A model generated the notes under the pieces. That model was not told where the DNA came from, did no database searches, and worked only from the letters and a program-made list of their open reading frames with translations. The translations under genes and the position numbers were made by a program. Source: Polyangia bacterium (GTDB taxonomy: Bacteria > Myxococcota_A > Polyangia > Polyangiales > Polyangiaceae). From it: a stretch of 38,782 bases of DNA. Below are positions 14,589 to 22,809 of this stretch, piece after piece (position 1 is the stretch's first letter; each line of letters opens with the position of its first letter). The stretch lies in assembly GCA_030426145.1 (NCBI GenBank), contig JAUHZF010000038.1, positions 1 through 38,782 of the forward strand, given 5' to 3'.

Positions 14589-15544
14589 CCTCGTGGCCAG
14601 CGGGCCATCAGATCCTTGGCCGCCGTGGGCCAATCGCGAAAAGCGAAGTCCATGCCTTCGTCGAGCAAGCGACCGGGTACCACGCGCCGGCTCTTGAGCA
14701 CGAGCTCGGTGTCGGTCTGGAGGAAAAAAGCGCCGACTTCCACCATCCACTTGGTGGCCGGGAGTCCGATGCCGATGCCGGAGAGCTCACGCAGGGTCGC
14801 CATGAACGCCCGCTGGGGAAGCGGCCCTGGGCTCGCGAGGTTGAACGCGCCCGACAGGTCCTCGCGCTCGATGAGAAGTCGGCACGCGGTCACGAAGTCG
14901 TGCTCGTGGATCCAGGAGATGTACTGCTCGCCTCCGTCGATGGCCCCCCCGAGCCCCATCTTCGTGAGGCCGAGGAGCACGTCGAAGACGCTGTCGCGGT
15001 CGGGGCTCATCACCATCGCCGTGCGCAGCGCCACCTTGCGGGTGTGAGGAGTGGGGGCCTGCTCGAGCTCGGCCTCCCAGTTCTTGGCGATGCGGACGCT
15101 GTACTCCCAGTAGTCCGGCACATCGGGCTCTTCGCCGCCGATGATGCCCGTCTCCTCGTCGTTGGCCGCGTCGAGCCGGTGGGCGTAGATGGTGGCGGTG
15201 CTCATCTGAAGCCAGACCGGAGGAGGTCGTTTCGCCTGGGCGATGGCCTCCCCGACCACGCGGGTGGAGTCGACCCGCGAGTCCATCATCTGCTTCAGAT
15301 TCTCATCGGTGTACCGGCAGTTCACCGTGCGTCCGGCGAGGTTGATGACCACATCCGCGCCATCGATGGCCTTGGCCCACGGACCGAGCGACCTGCCGTC
15401 CCAGGCCATCTCCTGCGCACGATCGTGCCGACGCTTGGGACGCCGGGTGAGCACGACGACCTCTACGTCGTCGCGGTCGTCGAAGAGGCTGCGGGCGAGG
15501 ATCCCCCCCACCTGCCCCGTTCCACCGGGGATGACGATCTTCAT
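14585..15544 (-). CDS. TIGR01777-family NAD(P)-dependent epimerase (YfcH-like)
   Basis: 319 residues. The N-terminal Rossmann motif is VIPGGTGQVGGILARSLF. VINLAGRTVNCRYTDENLKQ matches the family's AGxxIxxxRWT segment, with Cys and Tyr replacing some usual residues; STATIYAH and WE-x-W-E-rich WEYSVRIAKNWEAELE follow. Family motifs continue with ALRTAMVMSPD, GGEQYISWIHEHDFV and NLASPGPL, and the C-terminus is the DUF1731 segment (RRVVPGRLLDEGMDFAFRDW). Substrate unknown across the family. It is the first gene of a two-gene unit with the membrane protein downstream and is divergent from xdhA across 163 bp. Confidence 0.9.
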   Translation of the reverse strand: MKIVIPGGTGQVGGILARSLFDDRDDVEVVVLTRRPKRRHDRAQEMAWDGRSLGPWAKAIDGADVVINLAGRTVNCRYTDENLKQMMDSRVDSTRVVGEAIAQAKRPPPVWLQMSTATIYAHRLDAANDEETGIIGGEEPDVPDYWEYSVRIAKNWEAELEQAPTPHTRKVALRTAMVMSPDRDSVFDVLLGLTKMGLGGAIDGGEQYISWIHEHDFVTACRLLIEREDLSGAFNLASPGPLPQRAFMATLRELSGIGIGLPATKWMVEVGAFFLQTDTELVLKSRRVVPGRLLDEGMDFAFRDWPTAAKDLMARWPRG

Positions 15545-15604
15545 CCCGTCCCTAGAACCTGCCCGCGCCGTCCGGCCCGCCTGCTGACGGTCTTGTCCCC
15601 GTCG

Positions 15605-15620
15605 TCATCGCAAGCGATGA
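15605..15620. promoter_or_regulatory. Palindrome in the xdhA/epimerase divergent promoter region
   Basis: TCATCGCAAGCGATGA is a perfect 7-2-7 inverted repeat about 90 bp before xdhA. Two further CATCGC half-sites occur at 15630 and 15666 in the same spacer. It may be an operator for either gene. CATCGC is not rare in GC-rich DNA, so the weight rests on the palindrome. Confidence 0.35.
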
Positions 15621-15707
15621 ACACCGCAGCATCGCTACCGCGGCAAACCCGAACCGGAGAGAAGACATCGCCTCATCCTAGCCCCTTTTCGTCTACCCTG
15701 GGCGGCC

Positions 15708-17105
15708 GTGAGTGAGCTTTACGTCCAGGTCAACGGCCGACGCCATTCTCTCGAGGGTGTCGACCCCAACACCTCGCTGCTCTGGTTCTTGCGCGGCCGA
15801 GGTCTCACCGGCGCCAAGGAGGGATGCGCCGAAGGAGAGTGTGGCGCCTGCGCGGTGGTGCTCGTGCGCACCGACGAGCGGAACCAAGCGCGCTACGAAG
15901 CGGTGAATAGCTGTCTCGTGCTCGCGGTCGCCATGGCCGGCCAGGAGGTGCTCACCGCCGAGGGCATGGGACGAAAGGACGCCCTTCACCCCGTGCAGTC
16001 GGCGATGGTCGAGCAGGCTGGCTCGCAGTGCGGCTACTGCACGCCAGGTTTCATCGCGAGCATGTTCGCCGAGGTCTACCGACCCGAGCGCGACGGCTAC
16101 GACCCCGAGTCGATCGGCGGCAACCTCTGTCGCTGCACGGGCTACCGCCCCATCCGCGACGCCATGCGCTCGTTGCCGCTCGCGCCGCCGGAGGATCGTT
16201 TTGCCGAGCGCCTCGCACAGCCCGCGCCCCCCATGGCGAGCGTGCGGCACCAGCATGGGGACCGGCGCTTCTACCGCCCCGCCGACCTCGACGAGCTCTT
16301 CGCGGTGCTGGCCGACGAGCCCGATGCCCGGCTCCTCGCCGGTGGGACGGACGTGGCCATCGAGCTGACCCAGCGCTACGAGCGCCACCCTTGCATCGTG
16401 TCCCTCGAAGGGGTGGCCGAGCTCCGGTCGCTGGACGAAGACGACGAGGCGGTCAGCATCGGCGCAGGCGTACCGCTCACCCAGATCGAGCGTCGCCTCG
16501 GCGAGAAGCTGCCCGTGCTGCACACGCTGTTCAACCTGTTCTCGTCGCGGCTCATCCGCAACCGCGCCACCCTCGGCGGTAACCTCGTCAACGCCTCCCC
16601 CATCGGCGACAGCCCACCGGTTCTGTTGGCTCTCGGTGCCGAGCTCGTCCTGGCAAAGCGCGAAGGCGAACGCACGGTCCCCCTCGACGGCTTCTTCACG
16701 GGCTACCGGCAGACGATCTTGGCCCCGCAGGAGATCGTTCGTGCGGTCCGTCTTCCCAAGCCCTTCCCCACCATCGCGCGCTTCTTCAAGGTGTCGAAGC
16801 GCGAGATGGACGACATCTCCACCGTTGCCGCCGCTTTCGCCATCGAGCTCGACGGCGGCGTGGTGAAGACGGCCCGGCTGGCCTACGGCGGGGTCGCGGC
16901 CACGCCCATTCGCGCCCATGAGGCCGAGAAGGCTCTCGTCGGCTCACCCTGGACCGAGGCGAGCCTACGTACCGCCGTCGCCGCGCTCGAAAAAGCCGGC
17001 ACCCCCATGACCGACCACCGCGGGAGCGCCGCCTATCGGCGTGCCATGATCACCCGCCTCCTCGAGCGCTTCTTCCACGAGACCCAGGAGGGCCACGCCG
17101 CATGA
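15708..17105 (+). CDS. xdhA: Xanthine dehydrogenase-type small subunit (2Fe-2S and FAD domains)
   Basis: 465 residues, GTG start. The N-terminal plant-type ferredoxin domain carries Cys40, Cys45, Cys48 and Cys69; the second 2Fe-2S domain carries Cys108/Cys111 (QCGYCTPGF) and Cys141/Cys143 (GNLCRCTGYRPI). The FAD domain follows (LLAGGTDVAIELTQ at about 208-221 and NRATLGGNLVNASPIGDSPP at about 285-305) and the CO-dehydrogenase flavoprotein C-terminal domain ends the chain. It passes electrons from the molybdenum site of XdhB to NAD or another acceptor. Length and domain order fit bacterial XdhA. It overlaps xdhB by 4 bp. The substrate is probably a purine, though related hydroxylases use other heterocycles. 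Confidence 0.93.
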   Translation: MSELYVQVNGRRHSLEGVDPNTSLLWFLRGRGLTGAKEGCAEGECGACAVVLVRTDERNQARYEAVNSCLVLAVAMAGQEVLTAEGMGRKDALHPVQSAMVEQAGSQCGYCTPGFIASMFAEVYRPERDGYDPESIGGNLCRCTGYRPIRDAMRSLPLAPPEDRFAERLAQPAPPMASVRHQHGDRRFYRPADLDELFAVLADEPDARLLAGGTDVAIELTQRYERHPCIVSLEGVAELRSLDEDDEAVSIGAGVPLTQIERRLGEKLPVLHTLFNLFSSRLIRNRATLGGNLVNASPIGDSPPVLLALGAELVLAKREGERTVPLDGFFTGYRQTILAPQEIVRAVRLPKPFPTIARFFKVSKREMDDISTVAAAFAIELDGGVVKTARLAYGGVAATPIRAHEAEKALVGSPWTEASLRTAVAALEKAGTPMTDHRGSAAYRRAMITRLLERFFHETQEGHAA

Positions 17106-19438
17106 GCACCGAAGCCAAAGGACCCGCCGTCGGTCGCCCCGTCGCCCACGAGAGCGCGGCCGCCCACGTGACCGGCCACGCCAAGTACACCGACGACCTC
17201 GTCGACCAATACCGCGACGTGCTGCACGCCTGGCCGGTGATGGCCGAGGTCGCCCATGGCCTGGTGAAGCGCCTCGACGTGCGCGCCGCCGAAGCCATGG
17301 AAGGCGTGGCGGTGGTGCTGACCGCCGACCACGTCGCCGGCGACGGCAACACGGGCCCCGCCGTTCGAGACGAACCTCTCTTCCCGACCGAGGTGCAGTA
17401 CCACGGGCAACCCATCTGCTGGGTGCTCGCCGATTCGGAAGAGCAGGCGCGCGCCGCCGCCGCTGCGGTCGAGGTCGAGATCGAGCCGCTCGACGCCGTC
17501 GTCACCATCGAGCAGGCCATCGAGAAGAAGAGCTTTCTCACCGAGCCCGGCGTCATCGAGCAGGGTTCGCCCGACCGAGTTCTGAGCGAGAGTTCGCACA
17601 AGGTCGAAGGCGAGATCAACATCCGTGGACAGGAGCACTTCTACCTCGAGACCCAGGCAGCGCTGGCCCGCGTGGACGGCAGTGGTCACGTCTTCGTGCA
17701 GTCTTCGACCCAGCATCCATCGGAGACGCAAGAGATCTGCGCCAGGGTCCTCGGTATCCCCAAGAGTGAGGTCACCTGTCAGTCGTTGCGCATGGGCGGA
17801 GCCTTCGGGGGCAAAGAGGTGCAGGCCAACACCTTCGCCTCCATTGCCGCATTGGGAGCCGTGATTACGTCCCGCCCGGTGCGGGTCCGGCTCGATCGTC
17901 GCACCGACTTCATCGTGACGGGCAAGCGCCACCCGTTCTTGGGTCGGTACCGCATCGGCTTCGACGACGAAGGCCGGATACAAGCCGCCGTCTTCGCGCT
18001 TTACAGCAATGGTGGCTACAGCCTCGACCTGAGCAAGCCGGTGATGTACCGGGCGATGTTTCACGTCGACAACGCGTACCATCTGCCCCATGCACGCGTG
18101 ACGGGTCAGGTGTGCAAGACGCACCTCTGCTCGCAGACGGCCTTCCGTGGTTTCGGCGGCCCTCAGGGTATGCTCGTGGTGGAAGAAGCCCTCGACCACA
18201 TCGCGCGCAAGCTGGGGATCGACGCGGCCACCGTGCGCGAGCGCAATCTCTACCGAGAAGGGCAACGCGCTCACTACGGGCAACCCATCAAGGATGCAGA
18301 ACGCATCCGCGACATGTGGTCGACGCTGCATCGGTCGTCCGAGCTCTCCGCGCGACGGGTCGACGTAGAGAAGCACAACGCGTCCCATCCTCACCTGAAG
18401 CGTGGCCTCGCGATCACGCCGGTGAAGTTTGGGATCTCCTTCACCACGTCGCACTTCAACCAAGCCGGCGCATTGGTCCTCATCTACGCCGACGGCTCGG
18501 TGCAGGTGAACCACGGTGGCACCGAGATGGGCCAAGGACTGCACACCAAGATCCAGCAGATCGCGGCCGACGCGCTCGGGGTCCCATTGTCGGGCATTCG
18601 CATCATGCCGACCCAAACCGACAAGGTGCCCAATACAAGCGCCACCGCGGCCTCGAGCGGCACCGACCTCAATGGCGCCGCCGTTCGCAACGCGTGTGAC
18701 GCCCTACGCGAGCGCCTCGCCGACGTCGCCGGTCGCATGCTCGACTGTGCCCCCGACGACGTGGCGTTCGTCGACGGCAAGGTGCACCACTTCGCGCGCC
18801 CGGAGACCAGCAAGACCTTCGCCGAGGTCACGGCACGCGCCTACCTCGAGCGCGTGCCGCTGTTCCAGAGTGGCTATTACCGCACCCCCAAGATCGCCTT
18901 CGACGAGGCGAAAGGCCAGGGCAAGCCCTTCCACTACTACGCCTTCGGTGCGGCGGTGAGCGAGGTCGAAGTCGACGGCTTCACCGGCATGTGGCGCCTG
19001 CTTCGGACCGACATCTTGCACGACTGCGGCACCTCGATCTCTCCGAAGATCGACCTCGGCCAGGTCGAAGGCGGCTTTGCCCAAGGCTTGGGCTGGCTCA
19101 CCACCGAGGAGCTCGTGTGGGACGACGCCGGCGTACTGCGGACGGTCGGCGCTTCGACCTACAAGCTACCGAGCCTCGGCGAGTGCCCACCCGACTTCAG
19201 GGTCGAGCTTCTTCCCAAGGCGCCCGAGCCCACCGTCGTGCACGGGAGCAAAGCCGTTGGCGAGCCCCCGTTCATGCTCGCCTTCTCGGTGCGCGAGGCC
19301 ATTCGCGAGGCGGTGGCCGCCTTTGCGTCGGGCGAGGTGGAGCGGATCACGCTGGCCTGTCCCTCCACCCCCGAGGCCATCTACTGGGCCATCGAGCGCG
19401 TTCGTGCTTCGGCCGCAGACGCCGCAGCCGCCCAATAG
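17102..19438 (+). CDS. xdhB: Xanthine dehydrogenase-type molybdopterin subunit
   Basis: 778 residues, ATGA overlap with xdhA. It binds molybdenum-pterin cofactor and hydroxylates the substrate. Visible cofactor motifs are LRMGGAFGGKEVQ, QTAFRGFGGPQGML, NHGGTEMGQGLHTKIQQIAA and ATAASSGTDLNGAAV. The catalytic Glu lies in SKAVGEPPFMLAFSVREAI at about residue 721, and the C-terminal FHYYAFGAAVSEVEVD segment is typical. The length matches XdhB. No XdhC-type cofactor-inserting protein or purine permease is adjacent; a DMT-family membrane protein gene follows after 16 bp. The enzyme is complete by motif, so the maturation factor is presumably elsewhere. Confidence 0.93.
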   Translation: MSTEAKGPAVGRPVAHESAAAHVTGHAKYTDDLVDQYRDVLHAWPVMAEVAHGLVKRLDVRAAEAMEGVAVVLTADHVAGDGNTGPAVRDEPLFPTEVQYHGQPICWVLADSEEQARAAAAAVEVEIEPLDAVVTIEQAIEKKSFLTEPGVIEQGSPDRVLSESSHKVEGEINIRGQEHFYLETQAALARVDGSGHVFVQSSTQHPSETQEICARVLGIPKSEVTCQSLRMGGAFGGKEVQANTFASIAALGAVITSRPVRVRLDRRTDFIVTGKRHPFLGRYRIGFDDEGRIQAAVFALYSNGGYSLDLSKPVMYRAMFHVDNAYHLPHARVTGQVCKTHLCSQTAFRGFGGPQGMLVVEEALDHIARKLGIDAATVRERNLYREGQRAHYGQPIKDAERIRDMWSTLHRSSELSARRVDVEKHNASHPHLKRGLAITPVKFGISFTTSHFNQAGALVLIYADGSVQVNHGGTEMGQGLHTKIQQIAADALGVPLSGIRIMPTQTDKVPNTSATAASSGTDLNGAAVRNACDALRERLADVAGRMLDCAPDDVAFVDGKVHHFARPETSKTFAEVTARAYLERVPLFQSGYYRTPKIAFDEAKGQGKPFHYYAFGAAVSEVEVDGFTGMWRLLRTDILHDCGTSISPKIDLGQVEGGFAQGLGWLTTEELVWDDAGVLRTVGASTYKLPSLGECPPDFRVELLPKAPEPTVVHGSKAVGEPPFMLAFSVREAIREAVAAFASGEVERITLACPSTPEAIYWAIERVRASAADAAAAQ

Positions 19439-19454
19439 TGGTAGGCAGGTGCCC

Positions 19455-19910
19455 ATGTCGTGGACGACCTGGATCGCCTTCGCGGGCGCGATGGTGGCCG
19501 GAGCCATGGTCGCGATCCAACCCGGGATCAACGGCCAGCTCTCGAAGCGGCTCGACTCGCCCTTTCAGGCGGCGGTGGTCTCGTTCACGGTCGGACTCCT
19601 CACCCTCACGGTGATCTGCCTCGTCCGCGGCGTCGCCCCCTACAAGCTGAGCGCGCTCCGGAGCGCCCCCGTGTGGCAGGTGCTCGGCGGGGGCCTGGTG
19701 GGCTCCGTCTTCGTGACCACCGCGCTCACCGTCGCCCCCCGCATCGGCGCCGCGAGCTGGATCGCCCTCGCCCTCGCCGGCCAAATCATCGCCTCACTGA
19801 TGCTCGATCACTTTGGTTTGATCGGCTTCGCCAAGCAGCCCATCAACCTGTACCGCGTGCTCGGCGCATTGTTGGTCTTCGCCGGTGTCCTGCTCGTCTC
19901 CCGAAACTGA
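19455..19910 (+). CDS. DMT-superfamily membrane protein, DUF606/YdcZ type
   Basis: 151 residues from ATG 19455, with an AGG-containing ribosome site (19445-19450). Five hydrophobic segments fit the short DUF606 (YdcZ/EamA-half) pattern: WIAFAGAMVAGAMVAIQPGI, FQAAVVSFTVGLLTLTVICL, WQVLGGGLVGSVFVTTALTV, ASWIALALAGQIIASLMLDH and VLGALLVFAGVLLVS. The GxNxQL-like GINGQLSKRL turn is characteristic. Such proteins function as dimers in small-molecule transport; the substrate is unknown. It follows xdhB by 16 bp, so it may be co-transcribed and could move a substrate or product of the dehydrogenase (inference). Confidence 0.85.
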   Translation: MSWTTWIAFAGAMVAGAMVAIQPGINGQLSKRLDSPFQAAVVSFTVGLLTLTVICLVRGVAPYKLSALRSAPVWQVLGGGLVGSVFVTTALTVAPRIGAASWIALALAGQIIASLMLDHFGLIGFAKQPINLYRVLGALLVFAGVLLVSRN

Positions 19911-19916
19911 ACGGCG

Positions 19917-20462
19917 TCAATCTCTTGGACCCTGGTGAACGAGCGGGGTCGTGGTGAGGGTCTCGTCGTCGATGGTGACGTAGAGGATCCCGTCGCTGCG
20001 CAGCACGTCCCACCGATTCATGCGCGACAGGCGCCCCGCGAGCTCGGCCACGAAGCTCGGGTCGAGAGCGACGACGCGGATCTCGTCGGCCCGGTGGATC
20101 TTGCTCTTGGCGAGGTCGGCGAAGAGGCCTTCAGGATCGTGGTGGGTGTACACGCAGACCTCGTCGGCCCGCTTGCTCACCTTGTGGAGGCGCTCGGGCT
20201 TGGGGTGCCCGATGTCGATCCACAGCGCGATGGTGCCCATGTCTCCAGGTGCCGAGAGAGGCGCCGCGTCAGGCTCCGACAATCCTTTGCCGAACGCGAG
20301 GCCGTCGCGGTGCTCGAGCGTTCGCGCCAGAACACGGGTGACCAGGTAGACGTCGTTCTCCGACGGGTGCTGCGCCACGCGAAGCTCGAGCGTGTCGTAC
20401 ACCCCGCGATCGACGTCGGAGACCCCGATCTCGAACCGATACAGCGTCGCGGTGAGCGCCAT
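19917..20462 (-). CDS. yaeQ: YaeQ family protein
   Basis: 181 residues, the normal YaeQ length. The start at 20462 is chosen because family members begin MALTATLYRFEI-like; the frame is open 96 bp further upstream. Recognisable segments are VDRGVYDTLELRVAQHPSEN, DLWIDIGHP-type IALWIDIGHPKPERLHKVS and the C-terminal LYVTIDDETLTTTPL. YaeQ has a PD-(D/E)xK nuclease-like fold; a role in transcription elongation proposed for E. coli YaeQ is not firm. It converges on the DMT gene with 6 bp between the stops. Confidence 0.93.
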   Translation of the reverse strand: MALTATLYRFEIGVSDVDRGVYDTLELRVAQHPSENDVYLVTRVLARTLEHRDGLAFGKGLSEPDAAPLSAPGDMGTIALWIDIGHPKPERLHKVSKRADEVCVYTHHDPEGLFADLAKSKIHRADEIRVVALDPSFVAELAGRLSRMNRWDVLRSDGILYVTIDDETLTTTPLVHQGPRD

Positions 20463-20586
20463 GCGCGGGTTAGAGCATCTTTTGCCGGCCACGGCCACGC
20501 CGCGTGCTCCGACCGCGTCGCGGTCGGGTGGAAGAGCCCCTTCGCAAAGAGCACGCAACGCTGGCCGGGTCGCCAGCTCGTGGCCG

Positions 20587-20922
20587 CTAGAAGGACGACG
20601 CGAGCGTTTGGCAGTCAGGATCGGACTGGTTCTGCGCGCAGTAAGCCGTCACACAGCTCGTGAGCGTGGTCTCTAGGTTCTGGCAGCGGTTGTCGCACAC
20701 GTCTTCGGCCACGCAATCCTGGTAGGCCTCCCGCTCCGCCGTGCATCCAGACGGCTCCTGGATCTCGAACAGCGACGTGCAGAAGGCGTCGCAATCGCCC
20801 TTGATGTTCGTGCAATCCTTCTCCTGTGCGTCGCCGCACAGGGAGGCGCACTCGCCCTCTTCAGAGCAGGCCAACGGGGAAAGGGACAGAAACAGAACCA
20901 AGAAAGCCGCGCACTTCTTCAT
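20587..20922 (-). CDS. Small cysteine-rich lipoprotein
   Basis: 111 residues from ATG 20922, which is preceded by a strong GGAGGA ribosome site; the longer frame to 20985 has no signal sequence. The signal MKKCAAFLVLFLSLSPLAC ends in a lipobox-like PLAC. The mature part has about twelve cysteines in short pairs (CASLCGD, CDAFC, CDNRC, SCVTAYC), probably forming disulphides in the periplasm or outside. Cysteine-rich lipoproteins of this kind are common and poorly characterised in myxobacteria. No family name can be given. Confidence 0.8.
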   Translation of the reverse strand: MKKCAAFLVLFLSLSPLACSEEGECASLCGDAQEKDCTNIKGDCDAFCTSLFEIQEPSGCTAEREAYQDCVAEDVCDNRCQNLETTLTSCVTAYCAQNQSDPDCQTLASSF

Positions 20923-21071
20923 ACGATCCTCCGTGACCGCATCGTCGCGACGCGGTCTGCCCATAGCACGCGCCTCGGCGGCCACTCTTGCCGCGCGCGC
21001 ACGAAATTCACGTCCATCGACCCGGAGCGGTCAGCCGACCATTCAGGAAACGTATGCCGCTGGCTGCGATG

Positions 21072-21779
21072 TCAGGGACAAGGTCGGTTGGGGAGCACCT
21101 TCGCGAAGAAGGCGCAACGCTTGGCCGGGTCGCCCACCACCGCATAGGTGCGCACGAGTCCCCGCTCTACCTCGGCCAACAACAGGTCCCGGCACGGGCC
21201 CGAGCCGGCCTGGAGCGAATGAGCCGCTTTCACATACTGGGCGACGGCTTCGGCATGCTCCCCCTGCGCTTCTTCGACCTCGGCCCCACGAATGTGCGCA
21301 AACGAACGGGTATGCTCGTTGGGGTACTTGGTCACCTGCCGGAAAAAGTTGCCCGCGACCGACCACATGCGTGGTTCGCTCTTGGCTTGAAGGAAGAAGA
21401 GCTCGCCAAACTGCAGGTAGGCGTAGGGGACCAGCGCCGACGACCCGTAGTTCTCCGTGAGCTCCAAGAGCAGCTCGCGGGCGTGGTCGAGCTGACCGTC
21501 GTCGATCGCGTCGAGGCTACGCGCGTAGAGGTCTGCGGCCGGGTCCCCATTGTGACGCGCCGAGGCCATGGTGTCGTGGGCCCGCCGCACCGCAGCCATG
21601 CATTGCTCCGACGACGTGGGAAGCGACCGTGAGGCGGGAGCCTGTACCGGGGGCGTCGACAACGCCGTCGCGTCCTCCGACGTGGCCTCGATCTCCACCG
21701 TCGAGGGTTCCGTCGGTCTCTGGTCGCCTCCGCCGCAGCCCATCGCAACCGTCACGAGCAGAACGGAGACACGATTCAT
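21072..21779 (-). CDS. Lipoprotein with TPR-like helical repeats
   Basis: 235 residues from ATG 21779 (MNRVSVLLVTVAMGC), which gives a proper lipoprotein signal; the frame runs upstream but only this start has one. A Thr/Ser/Glu-rich linker of about 60 residues leads to helical pairs resembling tetratricopeptide repeats (DLYARSLDAIDDGQLDHARE, EHAEAVAQYVKAAHSLQAG). It lies 148 bp after the sensorless kinase on the same strand and may share a transcript. A periplasmic scaffold role is a guess based on fold. Confidence 0.75.
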   Translation of the reverse strand: MNRVSVLLVTVAMGCGGGDQRPTEPSTVEIEATSEDATALSTPPVQAPASRSLPTSSEQCMAAVRRAHDTMASARHNGDPAADLYARSLDAIDDGQLDHARELLLELTENYGSSALVPYAYLQFGELFFLQAKSEPRMWSVAGNFFRQVTKYPNEHTRSFAHIRGAEVEEAQGEHAEAVAQYVKAAHSLQAGSGPCRDLLLAEVERGLVRTYAVVGDPAKRCAFFAKVLPNRPCP

Positions 21780-21927
21780 CCCGCGAGAATGCCGAGCCGA
21801 TGAGGTCGCGTTCCAAGTCAGCACGATTTCGTTCCAAGCCATCCATCCGAGTGAAGTCTGTGTCGCTCCCCGGAGGGCGCCGGTGTTCAGCTCGAGGGCA
21901 CGACCGTCGGTCAGCTGGAAGCGGGGG

Positions 21928-22746
21928 TCAAAGCAGTGTGAGGAGGGCATCGGTCTGCGCCTTTGCCGAAGGATAGCGCTCGGAGGCTGCACGGCTGAGG
22001 GCGCGCGCGAACCAGGCGTCGAAACCCGGAGGCACTGCGCCGAGCTTCGAGGGTACAGGCAGTGGGTTGAGGCATACCGCGAGCACCAGATCCCCGAAGT
22101 GCCTCTGCGGGAAAGGCAACTGACCCAACAGACAATGAAAGGTGATGGCCCCCATCGACCAGAGGTCGGCCGTGGCCCCCACCGCCTTTGACGAGCGAAG
22201 CTGTTCCGGACTCATGTACGCGGGCGTTCCGAGCATGTCCCCGGTCTTGGTCCTGGGGTCGGTTTCGCGGAGAAGCGCATCGAGCTTGGCCACCCCGAAG
22301 TCGCTGACCTTCACGCTTCCATCACGCCCGAGAAGGATGTTGGCCGGCTTGAGGTCGCGGTGAACGATGTTTCGCGTGTGCGCCAGCTCGACGCCCTCGC
22401 CGACCGCCGACATGACGTGTGCCGTCTCGGAGAGGCCGAGGGGTCCACGAAGCAGCCGGTCGCGCAGGTTCTCGCCGTCCACGAGCTCCATCGCGATGTA
22501 GGGCTCTCCGTCGGATGAGGCGTCGAGGATGCGCACCACATGGGGGCTGTCGAGCGCGGCCGCGGCTCGCGCCTCGTTGATGAAACGCTTGCGATCGACC
22601 TCTTCACGGTCGACGTGAAGCAGCTTGAGTGCGACGTGATTTGCGCCGTCATCCTCCGCTCTCCACACGACCCCCATGGCGCCTCGGCCGAGAGGTTCGA
22701 GGAGCCGGTAGCGCGCGGCCACCACGTCGCCTGGTTGAAGCGCCAA
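21928..22746 (-). CDS. Hanks-type Ser/Thr protein kinase, catalytic domain only
   Basis: 272 residues, essentially the bare kinase domain. Gly-rich loop LGRGAMGVVWRA (19-30), catalytic Lys41 (VALKLL), HRDLKPAN with Asp131, DFG with Asp149, and MLGTPAYMSPEQL at the activation/P+1 region. All essential residues are present. There is no membrane helix, PASTA, FHA or other sensor, so it is cytosolic and must be controlled by partners or autophosphorylation. It is head-to-head with the sigma54 activator gene across 63 bp, which suggests functional coupling, perhaps phosphorylation of the activator; this is inference. Its C-terminal tail (about 235-272) matches the corresponding tail of the large kinase at 25305-28019 (PPGFDAWFARALSRA). 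Confidence 0.93.
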   Translation of the reverse strand: MALQPGDVVAARYRLLEPLGRGAMGVVWRAEDDGANHVALKLLHVDREEVDRKRFINEARAAAALDSPHVVRILDASSDGEPYIAMELVDGENLRDRLLRGPLGLSETAHVMSAVGEGVELAHTRNIVHRDLKPANILLGRDGSVKVSDFGVAKLDALLRETDPRTKTGDMLGTPAYMSPEQLRSSKAVGATADLWSMGAITFHCLLGQLPFPQRHFGDLVLAVCLNPLPVPSKLGAVPPGFDAWFARALSRAASERYPSAKAQTDALLTLL

Positions 22747-22761
22747 ATCCCCCTCAGCCTA

Positions 22762-22775
22762 CCACGCGATCGTGG
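22762..22775. promoter_or_regulatory. Hairpin-like inverted repeat in the kinase/activator divergent promoter
   Basis: CCACG-CGAT-CGTGG forms a 5-bp inverted repeat inside the 63-bp spacer shared by the kinase and the sigma54 activator. It could be an operator for both genes. It does not match the GACCGTCCA sites upstream of the two lipoprotein genes. Confidence 0.3.
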
Positions 22776-22809
22776 GTGCAAACCGCGTGACGAGCTAGGG
22801 TGGGGAGGC

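Noticed and set aside
15693-16919. 408-codon frame on the minus strand opposite xdhA
   Set aside because: Shadow of xdhA, whose iron-sulfur and FAD motifs fix the coding strand.
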